DNA of 64,000 nucleotides from NCBI RefSeq assembly GCF_000737715.1, contig NZ_JPRN01000003.1:186001-250000 (forward strand), in the 5' to 3' direction. The notes under the pieces are model-generated. The model did no database searches, had not been told where the DNA came from, and saw only the letters and a list, made by a program, of their open reading frames with translations. Source of the DNA: Chryseobacterium sp. JM1. GTDB taxonomy: Bacteria; Bacteroidota; Bacteroidia; Flavobacteriales; Weeksellaceae. Made by a program: the position numbers and the translations under genes. Positions 51,195 to 59,940 of the stretch are shown here, in pieces; within the stretch, counting starts at the first letter, position 1; every line of letters starts with the position of its first letter.

Positions 51195-51626
51195 ATGGCT
51201 AAATTAAATCCATACCTAAATTTTGACGGGAAAGCAGAAGAAGCTTTCACATTTTACAAATCTGTTTTCGGAGGAGAATTCGTGGGTGAAATCCATAAAA
51301 TGGGTAATGCTCCCGGAACTGAAAATTTATCTGAGGAAGAAAAAAACAGAGTGATGCACATAGCCCTTCCGATCGGGAGCGATCTTCTGATGGCTTCGGA
51401 CATTGTTCCAAGCTTCGGGCAGACACTGAATGTGGGAAATAATAATTACGTATCCATTTTCCCGGAATCAAAAGATGAAGCAGACAGACTATTCAAAGGA
51501 CTTTCTGACGGAGGAAATGTAGAAATGCCGATTGAAGACCAGTTTTGGGGAGATTATTTCGGAAGTTTTCAGGACAAATATGGGGTTCATTGGATGGTGA
51601 ACTATAATGAAGAATATACAAAATAA
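51195..51626 (+). CDS. VOC-family (PhnB-like) protein
   Basis: A 143-residue protein of the PhnB/3-demethylubiquinone-methyltransferase-like VOC group. Blocks: NPYLNFDGKAEEAFTFYKSVFGGEF (short form GKAEEAFTFYKSVFGGEF), VMHIALPIGSDLLMASD, DQFWGDYFGSFQDKYGVHWMVNY (short form DYFGSFQDKYGVHWMV). The name does not imply phosphonate metabolism. Follows a 108-base gap. Confidence 0.9.
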   Translation: MAKLNPYLNFDGKAEEAFTFYKSVFGGEFVGEIHKMGNAPGTENLSEEEKNRVMHIALPIGSDLLMASDIVPSFGQTLNVGNNNYVSIFPESKDEADRLFKGLSDGGNVEMPIEDQFWGDYFGSFQDKYGVHWMVNYNEEYTK

Positions 51627-51700
51627 TCTTATATTTAACTAAATTTATAGGGGCAGTTCACCCGGACTGCCTTTTTATTTCAACATTAAAAAATAGACTT

Positions 51701-52114
51701 ATGGATCCTATTAAGATTGATATCACAATTTTAGCCCCTGTAGAAAAGGTTTGGAATTATTTCAACGAACCGAAACACATTACGAAATGGAATTTTGCCC
51801 ACGAAAGCTGGGAATGTCCAAGCGCAGAAAACGATTTGAGAGTGGGAGGAAAAATTAAAGCAAGAATGGAAGCGAAAGACAAAAGCTTCGGTTTTGATTT
51901 TGAAGGATTCTATGATGAGGTGATCCCGAATGCTGTGATAAAATATCATTTGGAAGATGGAAGAAAAGTAGAAGTCCTGTTTGATAAAATAGACGAAAAT
52001 ACCACAAAAGTGACTGAAATTTTCGATCCTGAAAAACAAAATTCTGTGGAAATGCAGAGAGAAGGCTGGTATGCTATTCTCAACAATTTTCACAAGTACG
52101 TTGAAAATCACTAA
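51701..52114 (+). CDS. SRPBCC (AHSA1-like) domain protein
   Basis: A 137-residue AHSA1/START-like protein. KIDITILAPVEKVWNYFNEPKHITKWNFA (short form APVEKVWNYFNEPKHI) is the usual opening strand and helix. GGKIKARMEAKD and VTEIFDPEKQN follow, with a closing helix REGWYAILNNFHKYV. Cytosolic. A VOC gene precedes it and a small HhH-type gene starts 17 bases after it. Confidence 0.88.
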   Translation: MDPIKIDITILAPVEKVWNYFNEPKHITKWNFAHESWECPSAENDLRVGGKIKARMEAKDKSFGFDFEGFYDEVIPNAVIKYHLEDGRKVEVLFDKIDENTTKVTEIFDPEKQNSVEMQREGWYAILNNFHKYVENH

Positions 52115-52131
52115 AACACGCATCTGCAGTC

Positions 52132-52389
52132 ATGATCAATCTCTTAATAATGGCAAAATGTTTAAGCTCTATCTGCGCTGTCAATCATTTTGCTAAAAGT
52201 AATAATTTCCTGAACGGCGTTATTGCAGTACCGGCGAGAAGGTCTTTGGAAAGGGAGAAAATAGACTCTCTTGAGAAGCTTTCGGACTATTCTGAAAAAG
52301 AGATCATGCAGCTTCATGGTTTCGGAAAGAATGCCATGGAGAAACTTAAAAATCATATGAAGGAACATCAGATTTCTTTCAAAAACTAA
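52132..52389 (+). CDS. Small HhH / RNAP alpha-CTD-like protein, N-terminus degenerate
   Basis: An 85-residue frame. The last 50 residues, VPARRSLEREKIDSLEKLSDYSEKE then IMQLHGFGKNAMEKLKNHM, match the helix-hairpin-helix fold of small proteins related to the RNA polymerase alpha C-terminal domain, which bind DNA. From memory, intact homologues begin with a zinc-ribbon-like Cys module. Here the first 35 residues are unlike that, so the gene may be truncated, frameshifted or simply diverged. Starts at 52132 or 52150. Confidence 0.6.
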   Translation: MINLLIMAKCLSSICAVNHFAKSNNFLNGVIAVPARRSLEREKIDSLEKLSDYSEKEIMQLHGFGKNAMEKLKNHMKEHQISFKN

Positions 52390-52480
52390 TAACTGTATTA
52401 CCGGATACTTTCGTTATTGTGGGCTCTTTGAGTCTGCAGTGACTGATAAAACTATATATTTCAACCCTAAATTTAATACT

Positions 52481-53347
52481 ATGAATAACGATATTTTCCC
52501 ATGCCTCTGGTTTGATGAAGAATCCAAAGAGGCGGCAGAATTCTATTGTCAGGTGTTTGACGGAAAGATCACTGCAGATACTCCTGTGGTCATGAATATT
52601 GATCTGTTTGGGCAGAAACTCATGCTTCTGAACGGCGGACCTCATTTTAAAAAGAACCCATCCATTTCCTTTATGGTCATCTGCGAAACCGAAGATGAGG
52701 TTCAGAAATATTGGGACCAGCTGATGGAAGGCGGAGTGGCTCTTATGGCCCTGGATACCTATTCCTGGAGCAAAAAGTACGGTTGGGTACAGGACAAATA
52801 TGGTGCTACATGGCAGGTGTTTTTAGCAGACAAACCGGAATCACAGAAAATAGTTCCGACCATGATGTTTATCCATGAGAATAATGGAAAAGCGATGCAA
52901 GCGATGGAATTTTACACCAAAACTTTCCCGAACTCAGGCATTGGAAACATCCTGAAATATGGAGACGGTGGGGAAGGACATCCAATATCCGAACCGGCTG
53001 AAAATATACAGCATGCTCAATTTATGATTGACGGCTACAGTTTCTTCTGTATGGACAATTCTTATGATCATCAGTTTGATTTCAATGAAGGAATTTCTAT
53101 CGTCATCATGACCGATGACCAGCAGGAGACCGATCACCTTTGGAATACCCTTACTTCAGAAGGCGGAAGAGAAAGTATGTGCGGTTGGCTGAAAGACAAA
53201 TACGGGCTGAGCTGGCAGATCGTTCCAAAAAGACTGATCGAACTGATGAATGATTCCGATCAGTTGAAAGCTCAAAAAGTAGTTCAGGCGATGATGAAAA
53301 TGCAGAAAATCGTTGTAGAAGATCTGGAAGAAGCTTATCATTCTTAA
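52481..53347 (+). CDS. Two-domain VOC (PhnB-like) protein
   Basis: About 288 residues from the ATG at 52481; a GTG at 52439 in frame is less likely. Two PhnB-like VOC domains stand in tandem. The first (about 1-125) has LWFDEESKEAAEFYCQVFDG and KYGWVQDKYGATWQV. The second (about 130-265) has KAMQAMEFYTKTFPNS and LKDKYGLSWQIVP. Each ends with the DKYGxxWQ signature. A helical tail of about 30 residues closes it. Unknown activity. Confidence 0.9.
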   Translation: MNNDIFPCLWFDEESKEAAEFYCQVFDGKITADTPVVMNIDLFGQKLMLLNGGPHFKKNPSISFMVICETEDEVQKYWDQLMEGGVALMALDTYSWSKKYGWVQDKYGATWQVFLADKPESQKIVPTMMFIHENNGKAMQAMEFYTKTFPNSGIGNILKYGDGGEGHPISEPAENIQHAQFMIDGYSFFCMDNSYDHQFDFNEGISIVIMTDDQQETDHLWNTLTSEGGRESMCGWLKDKYGLSWQIVPKRLIELMNDSDQLKAQKVVQAMMKMQKIVVEDLEEAYHS

Positions 53348-53431
53348 TGACAAAAGGGTTAAATGGTGAATTGAAAACTCGTCTTTTAGCCTTTTTACGA
53401 TTTTAGGTTTTAGATTTCGGCTTGCTGTTTG

Positions 53432-54289
53432 ATGGAATTAGAAAAAGATTTGCCTATGAAAACACAGAACAAGTCACAATCCAAATCAAAAGTTCCAAAA
53501 GACGGACTCTTTCCCGAGATCATCCGTAACGATTATCAGGGAAGCCGGAAGCTTAAAGGAAAAAAGGCAGTCATCTCAGGTGGAGACAGCGGAATAGGGC
53601 AGGCTGTAGCTGTTCATTTTGCAAGAGAAGGAGCAGATGTTGCAATCATTTACAAAGAAAGCGATGATGATGCTAAAGAAACAAAAAGACTGGTAGAGAA
53701 GGAGGGACAGCAATGTACCGTGATCAAAGGAGATCTTACAAAAAAAGCATTCAGGATAAAATGTGTAGAAAAGATAAAAGATAACTGGAAAAGTCTCGAT
53801 ATCCTGGTCAATAACGCCGGAATCCATACTTCAAAGAACAGTCTTGAAAAGATCACCGATGAGCAGATTCAGGAAACTTTTAATACCAATATCATTTCTA
53901 TGATTTCTCTGACGAGAAATTTTCTTCCTCTGATGGGAGAAGGAGGCAGGATTATCTGTACGACGTCGGTCACGGCGTATCGGGGAAGTGAACATTTGAT
54001 TGATTATGCTGCAACGAAAGGAGCTATTTTATCTTTTATCCGTTCGCTGTCAGCCAATCTTGCTGAAAAGAAAATATTGGTCAACGGAATTGCTCCCGGA
54101 CCTATTTGGACCCCACTGGTAAAAGAAGCTTTCGATGATTTGTCAACATTTGGAAAAGATACACCCCTGAAACGGGCAGGACAACCTTCAGAAGTAGCTC
54201 CGGCCTATGTTTTTCTTGCCTCCAGAGATGCAGATTACATCACCGGAGAAGTGATTCATATCAATGGAGGAGATTTCGTAGGAGGCTAG
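53432..54289 (+). CDS. Short-chain dehydrogenase/reductase
   Basis: An NAD(P)-dependent SDR of about 285 residues with an N-terminal extension of about 40 charged residues, as in the YhdF/YghA group. Cofactor motif GGDSGIGQA (about 51-59), NNAG (about 128-131), catalytic Ser in CTTSVTAY and Tyr/Lys in YAATKGA. Ends with the usual GGDFVGG tail. The ATG at 53456 is an alternative start. This group is commonly linked to stress responses; the substrate is unknown. Tandem arrays follow it. Confidence 0.9.
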   Translation: MELEKDLPMKTQNKSQSKSKVPKDGLFPEIIRNDYQGSRKLKGKKAVISGGDSGIGQAVAVHFAREGADVAIIYKESDDDAKETKRLVEKEGQQCTVIKGDLTKKAFRIKCVEKIKDNWKSLDILVNNAGIHTSKNSLEKITDEQIQETFNTNIISMISLTRNFLPLMGEGGRIICTTSVTAYRGSEHLIDYAATKGAILSFIRSLSANLAEKKILVNGIAPGPIWTPLVKEAFDDLSTFGKDTPLKRAGQPSEVAPAYVFLASRDADYITGEVIHINGGDFVGG

Positions 54290-54354
54290 AATGAGAAGTT
54301 AGAGATTAGAAGTTAGAAAATGGAAGTTATAACGACCAATAGTAGTATTTTTGA

Positions 54355-54410
54355 CATCTAGCATCTAGCATCTAGCATCTAGCATCTAGCATCTAACATC
54401 TGGTATTTTG
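54355..54410. repeat. Heptamer tandem array (CATCTAG x6 plus two variants)
   Basis: Six perfect CATCTAG copies, then CATCTAA and CATCTGG. Flanked by degenerate 'gagattagaagttag' (54300) and 'atctaacctctaat' (54440) patches. Confidence 0.95.
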
Positions 54411-54475
54411 ATTCCTGGCTATATCCCCAAAACTAATATCTAACCTCTAATATCTAACCTCTAAATAAAGAAGCA

Positions 54476-54904
54476 ATGCAAAAAATATTTTTTGAAATCC
54501 AGATCGATGCACCCAATGAAAGAGTATGGGATGTACTTTGGAGTGATATCACCTACAGACAGTGGACAACAGCTTTCACGGAAGGTTCTTTTTATCAGGG
54601 AACATTTGAAGAAGGAAGCATCATGAAGTTTTTCGATCCCAACAATAACGGGATGTACAGCCGTGTTGAAAAAAATATCCCCCATAAAGAATTAAAGCTC
54701 CTGCACCTTGGCGAAATTTATGACGGTGTAGAAGCACCTCAGGATTGGGGTGAAGCTACGGAAGCTTATATTTTGGAAGAAACAGAAACGGGGACCATTT
54801 TGAAAATTGAAATTCAGACCCCTGAAGAGTTTAAATCATTTTTTGAAGAGAAATTCCCGGTCGCTTTAGGGATTGTGAAAAATCTTTCAGAAATTCAATT
54901 ATAA
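54476..54904 (+). CDS. SRPBCC domain protein
   Basis: A 142-residue AHSA1/START-like protein opening FEIQIDAPNERVWDVLWSD, with KFFDPNNNGMYSRVEKNIPH and a closing FEEKFPVALGIVKNL helix. Clearly paralogous to the next gene (same APxxxVWDVLW opening and GIVKNL/DVVKNL end), so a tandem duplication. It starts after a repeat-rich gap of 186 bases. Confidence 0.86.
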   Translation: MQKIFFEIQIDAPNERVWDVLWSDITYRQWTTAFTEGSFYQGTFEEGSIMKFFDPNNNGMYSRVEKNIPHKELKLLHLGEIYDGVEAPQDWGEATEAYILEETETGTILKIEIQTPEEFKSFFEEKFPVALGIVKNLSEIQL

Positions 54905-54938
54905 ACCACAGAATACAAAAATTACAAAAACTTAAAAT

Positions 54939-55382
54939 ATGGAAACCTTATCTTACGAAATTGTTATCAACGCCCCATTACAGAAGGTGTGGGACGTTCT
55001 CTGGACCCCGGAAACCTATACCGAATGGACTCAGTTTTTCGGTCCCGGATCTGTCATTAAATCCGACTGGAAAGTGGGTGGTAAAACGTATTTTGTGAAC
55101 GCAGAAGGAGAAGGAATGGTCTCAACCATTGACAGCATTGATGAGCCGAATCAGGTCATTTTTAAACACCTAGGAATGGTAGACAAAGAAGGCAAAGAAG
55201 ATACACAAAGCAAAGAAGTAATGGAATGGAGCGGTGCTTTCGAAAAATACATCCTTATTGATTTGGAAGGAAAAACCAAGCTTCATGCTGAAGTACAGGT
55301 CGATAAAGAATGGAAAGATCATCTGGATACGGGATTTATAAAAGGTCTTGACGTGGTAAAAAACCTTGCCGAGAATAAATAA
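54939..55382 (+). CDS. SRPBCC domain protein (tandem paralogue)
   Basis: A 147-residue paralogue of the preceding gene, 34 bases downstream: YEIVINAPLQKVWDVLWTPE, GGKTYFVNAEGEGMVSTI, and GFIKGLDVVKNLAENK at the end. Lipid or aromatic ligand binding in a hydrophobic cavity is the family trait. No catalytic residue is identifiable. A hairpin terminator follows. Confidence 0.88.
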   Translation: METLSYEIVINAPLQKVWDVLWTPETYTEWTQFFGPGSVIKSDWKVGGKTYFVNAEGEGMVSTIDSIDEPNQVIFKHLGMVDKEGKEDTQSKEVMEWSGAFEKYILIDLEGKTKLHAEVQVDKEWKDHLDTGFIKGLDVVKNLAENK

Positions 55383-55407
55383 TCCGTACCTTGCTTTAAC
55401 AGAAACT

Positions 55408-55441
55408 AACCTTATAGATTTCAAAAGTCTGTAAGGTTTTC
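55408..55441 (+). terminator. Terminator resembling the AACCTTATAGG repeat palindrome
   Basis: AACCTTATAGATTT...AAGTCTGTAAGGTT hairpin followed by TTTCT, 25 bases after the stop. The outer arms equal those of the palindrome inside the composite repeats at 19.7 and 24.1 kb. Confidence 0.75.
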
Positions 55442-55497
55442 TATTGATATCATGGAAAGATGCAGTATCTTTCTAATTACTTTTAATAAACAACAGT

Positions 55498-55956
55498 ATG
55501 AAATTATTAAGCATCCTTTTCGGAACATTTCTTCTCGCTCTGGTGGCCACATTTGCCATTCAGGGAAAGCCTGATTTTTTATTCTCCGGGAATCTGGGGA
55601 TGGCTGTATTCATCATATTCACAGGATTTTCTCACTTTAAATTTCAGAAAGGAATGGCGATGATGATTCCTGAATGGGTTCCAGGAAAAATGTTCTGGGT
55701 CTATTTCACGGGAGTTATTGAAATTGCTGCGGGAATAGGGTTGATGATTCCATCCATGCGGGAGCTGATGGCGATACTGCTGGTTATTTTTTATGTTTTG
55801 GTTTTCATCGCCAATATCAATTCTTCAAAGAAAAAAATCAATATTTTCAAGGCAGACTACACCGGTCCCGGTATGAATTATCTTTATAAAGAGCGAATTC
55901 CGATGCAGATTATTTTAATAGCCTGGACATGGTATTTCGGAATTTATTTAAATTAA
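55498..55956 (+). CDS. DoxX-like integral membrane protein
   Basis: A 152-residue protein with four membrane helices (about 3-22, 30-48, 68-85, 88-106) and a further hydrophobic C-terminal helix (about 133-150). The DoxX-family features are GMAMMIPEWVPGKMFWVYFTGVIEI (short form MIPEWVPGKMFWVYFTG) and ELMAILLVIFYVLVFIANI. DoxX-like proteins are inner-membrane subunits of uncertain redox or stress function. It closes the cluster. Confidence 0.85.
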   Translation: MKLLSILFGTFLLALVATFAIQGKPDFLFSGNLGMAVFIIFTGFSHFKFQKGMAMMIPEWVPGKMFWVYFTGVIEIAAGIGLMIPSMRELMAILLVIFYVLVFIANINSSKKKINIFKADYTGPGMNYLYKERIPMQIILIAWTWYFGIYLN

Positions 55957-56133
55957 TGATTTGTGGTAAATAAATCATGCATTTTTATATTAATTCTTTA
56001 TATTTTTCTATAAGCATGTTTTTTTTAGTGAATATATTGTGATTTTTGTAACATATTGAGATGGAGTACGTCATATTAAGTAAAGGATTTTATTGTTTTT
56101 AAAATCTATGATCTAATCTCAAAACATAAATCT

Positions 56134-58140
56134 ATGAATCTAAATGCAAAAATTTTTGGTGCAGCTCAAATCGTACTTTCAGCAATGATGATGAATGCAC
56201 AGACTTCAACGGCAAAACTGCTGGGCGACCCTACACTTCCTTCTTCCAAAGAGACTCTGGATAAATTAATTTCCTATGATAAAGGAAATTTCAAATACAA
56301 AGTAGAAGACTATTTCGCAAGACCCAATGCTTCGAGTTTCCAGATTTCACCGGATGGGCAATATCTTTCTTACAAAGAGAAAGACGCAGATAAAAAGAAT
56401 CACGTCTATGTAAAAGAACTGAAAACCGGAAAAATTACAAAAGCTATTGTAGAAAAAGATGATCTTATCGGAAGCTACGGTTGGCTGGACAAAAAAAGAA
56501 TGTTCTTTACCCAGGATAAAGGGGGAAATGAAAATACCCATTTGTATGCAGTGGATATTGATGGAAAAAATCTTAAGGATTTAACTCCTTTTGATGGTGT
56601 AACCCTCAATTATGCAAATATAATTAAGGACACTGAATTCGTAATTGTTGCCCTGAACAAAAATAACAAGCAGATCTTTGAACCTTATAAAATCAATTTC
56701 AATACCGGTGAAATGACTCAGCTTTATGAAAATAAAGATGTAAATAATCCTATTGACGGTTATATTTTTGACAAAAAAGGGAATATGCGTGGATACACCG
56801 TTCTGGAAAACGGACTGACTACAAAAACCTATTACAAAGATTCAGAAACAGGGAAATTTAATCTTATTAAATCAACAGACTGGAAAAACACGTTCAGTAT
56901 TATAGGATTGAATGATAACTCTAAAAATAAGGATGAAGCTTATGTAGTCACTAATTTAGACAGTGATAAAGCCAGAATCGTACTGTATGATCTGAAGAAA
57001 AACACCATCATAAAAGAAGTGTATTCCAATCCTGTATATGATGTAAGTTCAATAAGCACAGCCCGCAAAAACAGAAATTACGAACTGGATTATATAAGCT
57101 ATACCGGAGTTAAAAGTGAAACAATTCCTGTAAGTAAATTTTACAAAGAGGTCCACGATCAATTAAAAACTGAATTCAAAGAAAAAGAATTTTCCGTAGT
57201 TTCTTCTGATGATAACGAGGAGAAATTATTGGTTGTGGTTGGCAGTGACAGGCTTTACGGAACGTATTATGAATATGATACAAAATCTAAGCAACTGAAA
57301 CTTCTGTACAACCTGATGCCTCAGCTGAAAGAAGAAGATATGGCTGAAATGAAGCCTATTGAATTCAAAAGCAGAGATGGCCTTACCATCCGCGGATATA
57401 TCACCATGCCTAAAGATGCAGCTAATGGTAAGAAAGTTCCATTAATCGTTAATCCACACGGGGGTCCGCAGGGAGTCAGAGACGACTGGGGATTCAATCC
57501 TGAAGATCAGCTTTTTGCCAGCAGAGGATATGCCACGCTGCACGTGAATTTCAGAATTTCAGGTGGCTATGGAAAGGAATTTCAACAGTCAGGATACAAA
57601 CAGATCGGACGTAAAGCAATGGATGACGTAGAAGATGGAGTAAAATATGTCATAGAACAAGGCTGGATTGATAAAAATAAAATTGCGATCTATGGAGGAA
57701 GCCACGGAGGATATGCAACCCTGATGGGACTTATTAAAACTCCAGATCTCTATGCTTGCGGTGTAGATTATGTGGGCGTTTCCAATATCTTCACATTCTT
57801 TGAATCTTTCCCTGAATACTGGAAGCCGTACAAAGAAATGGTAAAACAAATCTGGTATGACCTGGATAATCCTGAAGAAGCAAAAATCGCTAAAGAAGTT
57901 TCTCCGGTATTCCATATCGATAAGATTAAAAAACCTTTATTTGTAGTGCAGGGCGCTAATGATCCAAGAGTAAATATCAATGAATCAGATCAGATTGTAA
58001 AGGCGATGAGAGCAAAAGGAGTTGAAGTTTCCTACATGGTAAAATATGATGAAGGTCACGGATTCAGAAAAGAGCCAAGCAGAATAGAACTGTACAAATA
58101 TATGTTGGGCTTCTTTGCCGAAAATTTCAACAAAAAATAA
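56134..58140 (+). CDS. S9-family prolyl oligopeptidase-like peptidase, exported
   Basis: A 668-residue serine peptidase with a signal peptide (about 1-22, MNAQ). A beta-propeller spans about 60-400 (SPDGQYLSYKEKDADKKN, TQDKGGNENTHLY). The C-terminal alpha/beta-hydrolase has the nucleophile in GGSHGGYATLMG, the acid in VQGANDPRVN and His in DEGHGFRKEPSR. It resembles S9C acylaminoacyl/dipeptidyl peptidases that degrade peptides in the periplasm. A GTAAC...CGTC pair lies upstream (near 56048) but is not a convincing promoter. Confidence 0.94.
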   Translation: MNLNAKIFGAAQIVLSAMMMNAQTSTAKLLGDPTLPSSKETLDKLISYDKGNFKYKVEDYFARPNASSFQISPDGQYLSYKEKDADKKNHVYVKELKTGKITKAIVEKDDLIGSYGWLDKKRMFFTQDKGGNENTHLYAVDIDGKNLKDLTPFDGVTLNYANIIKDTEFVIVALNKNNKQIFEPYKINFNTGEMTQLYENKDVNNPIDGYIFDKKGNMRGYTVLENGLTTKTYYKDSETGKFNLIKSTDWKNTFSIIGLNDNSKNKDEAYVVTNLDSDKARIVLYDLKKNTIIKEVYSNPVYDVSSISTARKNRNYELDYISYTGVKSETIPVSKFYKEVHDQLKTEFKEKEFSVVSSDDNEEKLLVVVGSDRLYGTYYEYDTKSKQLKLLYNLMPQLKEEDMAEMKPIEFKSRDGLTIRGYITMPKDAANGKKVPLIVNPHGGPQGVRDDWGFNPEDQLFASRGYATLHVNFRISGGYGKEFQQSGYKQIGRKAMDDVEDGVKYVIEQGWIDKNKIAIYGGSHGGYATLMGLIKTPDLYACGVDYVGVSNIFTFFESFPEYWKPYKEMVKQIWYDLDNPEEAKIAKEVSPVFHIDKIKKPLFVVQGANDPRVNINESDQIVKAMRAKGVEVSYMVKYDEGHGFRKEPSRIELYKYMLGFFAENFNKK

Positions 58141-58189
58141 TACAATATTTATAAGTATAGGAACGGGGAGTGTAATGCTTTCCGTTTCT

Positions 58190-58300
58190 TTTTATTTAGA
58201 GGTTAGAGATTAGAAGTTAGAAATTAGTTTTGAGAGATTAAGATTAAGATTTAGGTTGAGATTTAGGTTGAGGTTGAGGTTGAGGTTGAGGTTGAGGGGT
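58190..58300. repeat. Degenerate and hexamer repeats (AGGTTG x5)
   Basis: 'tagaggttagagattagaagttagaaattag'-like decayed repeats (short form gagattagaagttag), then five perfect AGGTTG copies at 58265-58294. Part of the gene-free stretch 58141-58628. Confidence 0.85.
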
Positions 58301-58392
58301 GGTTAAGTTAAGATGATTTGGCATATAAATAATTAAAAGTCATATTCATAAACTTGCAACACTAACTCTGTATCATATTTTAATATCTTACT

Positions 58393-58520
58393 CTAAAACT
58401 CTAAAACTCTAAAACTCTAAAACTCTAAAACTCTAAAACTCTAAAACTCTAAAACTCTAAAACTCTAAAACTCTAAAACTCTAAAACTCTAAAACTCTAA
58501 AACTCTAAAACTCTAAAACT
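58393..58520. repeat. Octamer tandem array (CTAAAACT x16)
   Basis: Sixteen perfect head-to-tail copies of CTAAAACT without a single substitution, then a variant CTAAAGCC. It lies about 108 bases before the ECF sigma gene at 58629. No spacers, so it is not a CRISPR. Apart from repeats, 58141-58628 holds no gene. Confidence 0.97.
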
Positions 58521-58628
58521 CTAAAGCCCTCAAACTCACAAACCCGCTCTACAAAAGAAAACTCCAACAGTCAATAATTTTTTTTAAATTTATTAAAGTA
58601 AAACCAAAAGGCAGATCGTCATAGCAAT

Positions 58629-59207
58629 ATGGAGGTTGTCGAAGAAATAACAATGCCACAGGAGGAGAAAGCAAGTATCATCTCACAAACCGTTTCAAAG
58701 TACGGAGGAAAGCTGATGTCTTATATTCGTCCGAAAGTGAAAAACACTGAAGATGCGGAAGATATTCTGCAGGAAGTGTGGTTCCAGTTCAGCAGTCTGA
58801 CCAATCTTTCGGAGATTGTGAATGTCGGAGGCTGGCTGTACAGAGTGACTGCGAATAAAATCACAGACCGTTACCGCAAAAAGAAAACCGAAAATCTTGA
58901 AGATTTCGTGTATGAAGACGAAGATGGAAGTTTTTCTATCAAGGATATCTTATTGCTGGACGAGAGTGCCGGACCTGAAATCAAAATGTTTCAGGACGAG
59001 ATATGGAAAAAGCTGTTTGAGGCTTTGGACGAACTTCCCGAGAAACAAAGGTTAGTGTACGTAGAAAACGAACTGAACGACAAAACCCTGCAGCAGATCG
59101 CTGACGAACAGGGAGAAAATATCAAAACCATTATCAGTAGAAAAAATTATGCTGTGAAGCATTTAAGAAACAGACTGAGAAGATTATACGAAGATTTAAA
59201 TAGTTAG
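58629..59207 (+). CDS. ECF RNA polymerase sigma factor (copy 3, unrelated operon)
   Basis: A 192-residue sigma-70-family ECF factor: region 2 AEDILQEVWFQFSSL and GGWLYRVTANKITDRYRKK, then region 4 LPEKQRLVYVENELNDKTLQQIADEQG, in short form LPEKQRLVYVENEL. It is of a different subfamily from the two near 28 and 32 kb. Followed after 13 bases by a small membrane protein gene and then by another small one, forming an operon. An in-frame ATG at 58653 is an alternative start. Confidence 0.92.
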   Translation: MEVVEEITMPQEEKASIISQTVSKYGGKLMSYIRPKVKNTEDAEDILQEVWFQFSSLTNLSEIVNVGGWLYRVTANKITDRYRKKKTENLEDFVYEDEDGSFSIKDILLLDESAGPEIKMFQDEIWKKLFEALDELPEKQRLVYVENELNDKTLQQIADEQGENIKTIISRKNYAVKHLRNRLRRLYEDLNS

Positions 59208-59220
59208 TAAAGAAGAAATT

Positions 59221-59553
59221 ATGAATTATAAACACAAAAAAGGCTGGATTTTTTTATTCTTATGTCCGCCGCTGATCTTACTGGCCGTTACATTCATTGT
59301 AATGTCGCTTTGGAACTGTCTGCTTCCTGAGATCCTGGGTGTAAAATCCATTACATTCTGGCAGGCGATGGGAATACTGGTCTTAAGTAAAATTCTTTTT
59401 GGAGGTTTCCATTTCGGAAAAGGAATGAGAGATTTCAAAGAAAGAAAGATGAGACAGAGAATGGCTGAACTGTCCCCTGAAGAAAGAGAGAAATTCAAGG
59501 AAGTTTGGAGAGATAAATGTTCAGGAGGATTCTTCAACAAAAACAACGGATAA
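59221..59553 (+). CDS. Small two-helix membrane protein in the ECF operon
   Basis: A 110-residue protein with two hydrophobic segments (about 8-30 and 43-63) and a charged cytosolic C-terminus (KERKMRQRMAELSPEEREKF, then KEVWRDKC). Its place after the sigma gene suggests an anti-sigma or linked membrane sensor, but no zinc-anti-sigma motif is present. From memory, similar sigma/membrane pairs are common in Flavobacteriia. Confidence 0.78.
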   Translation: MNYKHKKGWIFLFLCPPLILLAVTFIVMSLWNCLLPEILGVKSITFWQAMGILVLSKILFGGFHFGKGMRDFKERKMRQRMAELSPEEREKFKEVWRDKCSGGFFNKNNG

Positions 59554-59643
59554 TTTAAAAATTTTAGGAAGTAGTAAAGTAAAATTGAAATTCATCCGTC
59601 TATATAAAAAACAAGAAGTAGTAAAATTTAAAATTTTGAAAAA

Positions 59644-59910
59644 ATGAAAAATTCAGCATTAAAAGGAGCTCTTGGAGCATTAGCTGTAGTGGGCATCGCA
59701 TTGGCTGCCAAAAAAATAGCACAGAGAAAAAGATTCATGAAAGGTATTTTTAACGAATACGGAATCAAAGAAAGATCACCTTTCGGTTTTGCAGACAGAA
59801 TCAGAGAAATGGATGATGAGCAGTACCAGGAACTGAAAGGGAAATTCAAAAAAGAATTCTCTTCAAGATGTTGCATAAAAGACAGTAAGGATAATACTGT
59901 AGAAGCATAA
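59644..59910 (+). CDS. Small protein in the ECF operon, one N-terminal hydrophobic segment
   Basis: An 88-residue protein with a glycine/alanine-rich hydrophobic stretch (about 7-22, GALGALAVVGIALAAKK), then a basic and acidic tail (EMDDEQYQELKGKFKKEF) with CC near 77-78. Third gene of the operon, 90 bases after the second. The tail composition parallels the neighbouring membrane protein (DEQYQELKGKFK versus EEREKFKEVWRDK). Unknown function. Confidence 0.7.
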   Translation: MKNSALKGALGALAVVGIALAAKKIAQRKRFMKGIFNEYGIKERSPFGFADRIREMDDEQYQELKGKFKKEFSSRCCIKDSKDNTVEA

Positions 59911-59940
59911 GAAGTCAATAACTAAATTGAAATTGTTTAG

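Noticed and set aside
51195..53347. Phosphonate metabolism (PhnB) genes
   Set aside because: PhnB is only the name of the VOC subgroup; no other phn gene is present.
56048..56072. GTAAC...CGTC pair before the S9 peptidase gene as an ECF promoter
   Set aside because: The second block and spacing (16 bases) differ from the GTAAC-N15-CTACTAACT set; a chance match is likely in AT-rich DNA.
58393..58520. CRISPR-like array
   Set aside because: Units of 8 bases are contiguous with no spacers; a simple tandem repeat.
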